Positions 60,047 through 64,000 of a stretch of DNA of 64,000 nt are shown in pieces. The notes below the pieces were generated by a model. The model searched no databases, had not been told where the DNA came from, and saw only the letters and a list, made by a program, of their open reading frames with translations. Within the stretch, counting starts at the first letter, position 1. Each line of letters starts with the position of its first letter. This DNA is from Acidihalobacter ferrooxydans (lineage in GTDB: Bacteria; Pseudomonadota; Gammaproteobacteria; DSM-5130; Acidihalobacteraceae). Both the position numbers and the translations under genes were made by a program. The stretch is from positions 434,001 to 498,000 of the forward strand of contig NZ_CP019434.1 in assembly GCF_001975725.1 (NCBI RefSeq), in the 5' to 3' direction.

Positions 60047-60510
60047 GCGCGCGTTTTCGACGCGATGAGCGGTATTGCCGCGCGTTACAGATGCAGGACC
60101 TGCCGCTGCTGATGGCGATCGAGGTGCGTGCTTATACGCATCCGTGGACCGAAGGCGTTTTTCGCGACTGTCTGCGCGTCGGTTACGGTTGCTGGGCCCT
60201 GATCGCCGATGAGATCTTCACCGGCTACGCGGTGACCTCGGTGGCCGTCGGCGAATGCCACATTCTCAACCTCACCGTCGCGCCCGAATCGCAGGGGCGC
60301 GGCCTGGGGCGTTACCTGCTGCGCGAAGTGCTGTGCGCGGCGACCAAAGCCGGTGCCGATACGGCGTTTCTGGAAGTGCGGCCATCGAATGCGGCAGCAC
60401 GGCATTTGTACGTCAGCGAGGGGTTCAACGAAGTGGGCACGCGGCGCAATTACTACCCCGGCGGCAAAGGCGGGCGCGAAGATGCGCTCGTCATGGCCAA
60501 GACTCTGTAA
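60043..60510 (+). CDS. rimI: ribosomal protein S18 alanine N-acetyltransferase
   Basis: A GNAT enzyme of 155 residues. The acetyl-CoA loop is ESQGRGLGRYLL and the C-terminus includes NAAARHLYVSEGFNEVGTRRNYY, standard for RimI. It overlaps the glycosylase gene by ATGA. RimI often sits beside TsaB or such DNA-repair genes. Confidence 0.92.
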   Translation: MSARFRRDERYCRALQMQDLPLLMAIEVRAYTHPWTEGVFRDCLRVGYGCWALIADEIFTGYAVTSVAVGECHILNLTVAPESQGRGLGRYLLREVLCAATKAGADTAFLEVRPSNAAARHLYVSEGFNEVGTRRNYYPGGKGGREDALVMAKTL

Positions 60511-60593
60511 GCCGATTCTGTAGATCTGATTCTGTCCGGGTGGCCATCGGGCCGGTACAATAGGCGGTTTTCCCAACGTCCGACCGATAATTT

Positions 60594-62186
<1,593 letters not shown>

Positions 62187-62251
62187 GCGCATCGACGGGG
62201 CAGGCGGTACGATAGCGAACAGCATTGGATACTCGGCGGAGCGAACGGGAA

Positions 62252-62734
62252 ATGAGCGATATTCGTATGGGGCACGGCTACGACGTGCACGCCTTCGAGG
62301 CCGGGGACCATCTGATGCTCGGCGGTGTGCGTATTGCGCACACACAGGCGTTCAAGGCGCATTCGGACGGCGACGTGCTGATTCACGCGCTGTGCGATGC
62401 ACTGCTCGGCGCGGCAGCGCTGGGTGATATCGGCCGGCATTTCCCCGACACCGATCCGCGCTATGCCGGAGCCGATAGCCGGGCATTGCTGCGCGAGGTA
62501 TTGCAATTGCTCAGTGCCGGGGGCTGGCGAGTGGCCAACGTGGATTGCACGGTGGTGGCGCAGGTGCCGAAGCTGGCGCCGCATGTCGAGTCGATGCGCG
62601 AGAACCTGGCGTCCGATCTGGGGCTGGATGTGGGCCGGGTCAACGTCAAGGCTACGACGACAGAACGGCTCGGCTTTGCCGGGCGCGAAGAGGGCATTGC
62701 CGCCCATGCGGTGGCGTTGATCGAGCGCGACTGA
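62252..62734 (+). CDS. ispF: 2-C-methyl-D-erythritol 2,4-cyclodiphosphate synthase
   Basis: MEP-pathway enzyme of 160 residues. It has GHGYDVHAF (metal Asp and His), [19 protein letters not shown] and [14 protein letters not shown]. The ATG at 62252 follows GGAGCGAACGGGAA and is colinear with family members; TTG 62225 is an alternative that adds nine residues. Confidence 0.95.
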   Translation: MSDIRMGHGYDVHAFEAGDHLMLGGVRIAHTQAFKAHSDGDVLIHALCDALLGAAALGDIGRHFPDTDPRYAGADSRALLREVLQLLSAGGWRVANVDCTVVAQVPKLAPHVESMRENLASDLGLDVGRVNVKATTTERLGFAGREEGIAAHAVALIERD

Positions 62735-62828
62735 GCCGCGGGCGCGGGTGTCGCGCCGTGCATGTCCCGAAGCGGTCTGAACGCGTATACTTACGGGCTT
62801 TTCCAGGCTGGCTTGCGAGGCGCTGTCG

Positions 62829-64000
62829 ATGTTTTCCATTCATATGAGCATTTCCGATTACGATCCCGAACTGTGGTCCGCCATCGAGAACGAGGCGCGC
62901 CGGCAGGAGGAATACATCGAGTTGATCGCGTCCGAAAACTACGCCAGCCCGCGGGTGCTTGAAGCCCAGGGCTCGGTGCTCACCAACAAGTATGCCGAGG
63001 GCTACCCCGGCAAGCGGTATTACGGCGGTTGCGAGTTCGTCGATATTGCCGAGAAACTGGCCATCGCGCGCGTCAAGGAACTGTTCGGCGCGGACTACGC
63101 CAACGTGCAGCCGCACTCCGGCTCGCAGGCCAACGCCGCAGTCTACATGGCGCTGCTCAACCCGGGCGACACCGTGCTCGGCATGAGTCTGGCGCACGGC
63201 GGCCACCTGACCCACGGCGCCAAGGTCAATTTCTCCGGCCGCATCTACAACGCGGTGCAGTACGGTATCGACACCGAGACTGGCGAGATCGATTACGAGG
63301 ACGTGCGTCGCCTCGCGCTGGAGCATCGGCCGAAGATGATCGTGGCCGGTTTCTCCGCCTATTCGCGGATCGTCAACTGGCAGCGCTTCCGCGACATCGC
63401 GGACGAAGTCGGCGCCTATCTGATGGTGGATATGGCGCACGTGGCCGGGTTGGTCGCTGCGGGTGTGTACCCGAGTCCGGTCGCCATTGCCGACGTGACC
63501 ACATCCACCACGCACAAGACGCTGCGCGGCCCGCGCGGCGGCATTATCCTCGCCAAGGCCAATCCCGAAATCGAAAAGGCGCTCAACTCGCGGGTGTTTC
63601 CCGGCAGTCAGGGCGGCCCGCTGATGCATGTGATCGCCGGCAAGGCGGTGGCCTTCAAGGAGGCGCTGGAACCCGGTTTCAAGAGCTACCAGCAGCAGGT
63701 CGTGACCAACGCGCGCGCTATGGCCGAAGTGTTCATCGAGCGCGGTTACGATGTCGTTTCCGGCGGCACCGACAACCACCTCGTGCTGGTCAGCCTGATT
63801 GCCAGGGGCCTGACCGGCAAGGATGCGGAGGAAGCGCTGGAGCGGGCGCACATCACCACCAACAAGAACGCCGTACCCAACGATCCGCAGAAGCCGTTCA
63901 TCACCAGCGGTCTGCGCATCGGCACGCCGGCCTCGACCACGCGCGGCTTTGGCGAAACCGAGAGCACCGATCTGGCCGGCTGGATGTGCGATGTGCTCGA
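62829..64000 (+). CDS. glyA: serine hydroxymethyltransferase (3' end outside the window)
   Basis: PLP enzyme making glycine and methylene-THF from serine. About 390 of roughly 417 residues are present. [26 protein letters not shown] and the PLP lysine in [15 protein letters not shown] are clear. ATG 62829 ([16 protein letters not shown]) matches usual starts; ATG 62844 is the alternative. The reading is open to the window end. Confidence 0.96.
   Translation, partial: MFSIHMSISDYDPELWSAIENEARRQEEYIELIASENYASPRVLEAQGSVLTNKYAEGYPGKRYYGGCEFVDIAEKLAIARVKELFGADYANVQPHSGSQANAAVYMALLNPGDTVLGMSLAHGGHLTHGAKVNFSGRIYNAVQYGIDTETGEIDYEDVRRLALEHRPKMIVAGFSAYSRIVNWQRFRDIADEVGAYLMVDMAHVAGLVAAGVYPSPVAIADVTTSTTHKTLRGPRGGIILAKANPEIEKALNSRVFPGSQGGPLMHVIAGKAVAFKEALEPGFKSYQQQVVTNARAMAEVFIERGYDVVSGGTDNHLVLVSLIARGLTGKDAEEALERAHITTNKNAVPNDPQKPFITSGLRIGTPASTTRGFGETESTDLAGWMCDVL

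Noticed and set aside
62735-62828. Riboswitch or small RNA before glyA
   Set aside because: Only 94 bp and no glycine-aptamer-like conserved pairing was recognised.

Overview
The window reads as a high-GC gammaproteobacterial chromosome. The gatA-gatB, mrdA-rodA, rpmB-rpmG, ilvI-ilvH-ilvC-pssA-leuA, rimI, prfC and ispF genes are all of proteobacterial type. The cysteine-free L33, the class I ketol-acid reductoisomerase and a chorismatase-dependent aryl-polyene pigment cluster fit gammaproteobacteria, possibly the Chromatiales or Xanthomonadales side. The genus cannot be fixed from the sequence alone. No tRNA, rRNA, CRISPR array, prophage or intact insertion sequence was seen.

Layout. 1-8.0 kb: tRNA-dependent amidotransferase (gatA, gatB), Hsp33 (hslO), and an elongasome operon (a PBP2 carrying an extra LysM domain, RodA, a C39-like peptidase). 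8.0-11.4 kb: a polar amino-acid ABC importer behind a good sigma-54 promoter with two NtrC-like boxes. 11.7-14.1 kb: a katG with an OxyR-like box upstream and an in-frame amber codon that splits it into its two domains. 14.4-14.7 kb: a frameshifted SpoIIAA-like remnant. 14.8-16.5 kb: coaD, a YfhL-type ferredoxin, mutM.

16.5-46.1 kb is the most interesting part: about 30 kb of aryl-polyene (xanthomonadin-like) pigment genes. On the minus strand are a tandem double acyl/aryl-AMP ligase, two acyl carrier proteins, two active ketosynthases, two ketosynthase-like proteins without the catalytic cysteine, two hotdog dehydratases, a glycosyltransferase, an LpxL-like acyltransferase, a LolA-like carrier, an MMPL exporter, a MipA-like outer-membrane protein, an ABC-2 exporter, a XanB2/FkbO-type chorismatase that should make the hydroxybenzoate starter, and a flavin-dependent halogenase. 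On the plus strand inside it is a four-gene unit with a DarA/DarB-like dialkylresorcinol pair and a BtrH-type acyltransferase. The set suggests a halogenated aryl polyene joined to a dialkylresorcinol, a flexirubin/xanthomonadin hybrid. A UDP-glucose dehydrogenase lies inside the cluster, and no ketoreductase gene is present. A GldA/GldF/GldG/DUF4340 ABC system sits at its far edge.

46-64 kb is mostly housekeeping: a DesA-like desaturase, rpmG/rpmB, folB-MBL-folK-folM, a MidA-like methyltransferase, ilvI-ilvH-ilvC, a Psd-like protein without its cleavage serine, pssA, leuA, a family 4 uracil-DNA glycosylase, rimI, prfC, ispF and the start of glyA.

At least three families of short non-coding inverted-repeat elements are scattered through intergenic gaps. 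Family 1 has five copies of about 60-160 bp, family 2 has one full and one partial copy, and family 3 has one full copy plus two end fragments. Several copies touch genes: one gives the last 14 codons of the chorismatase, one gives the stop codon of an ABC permease, one separates rpmB from rpmG, and one ends on the first base of a start codon.
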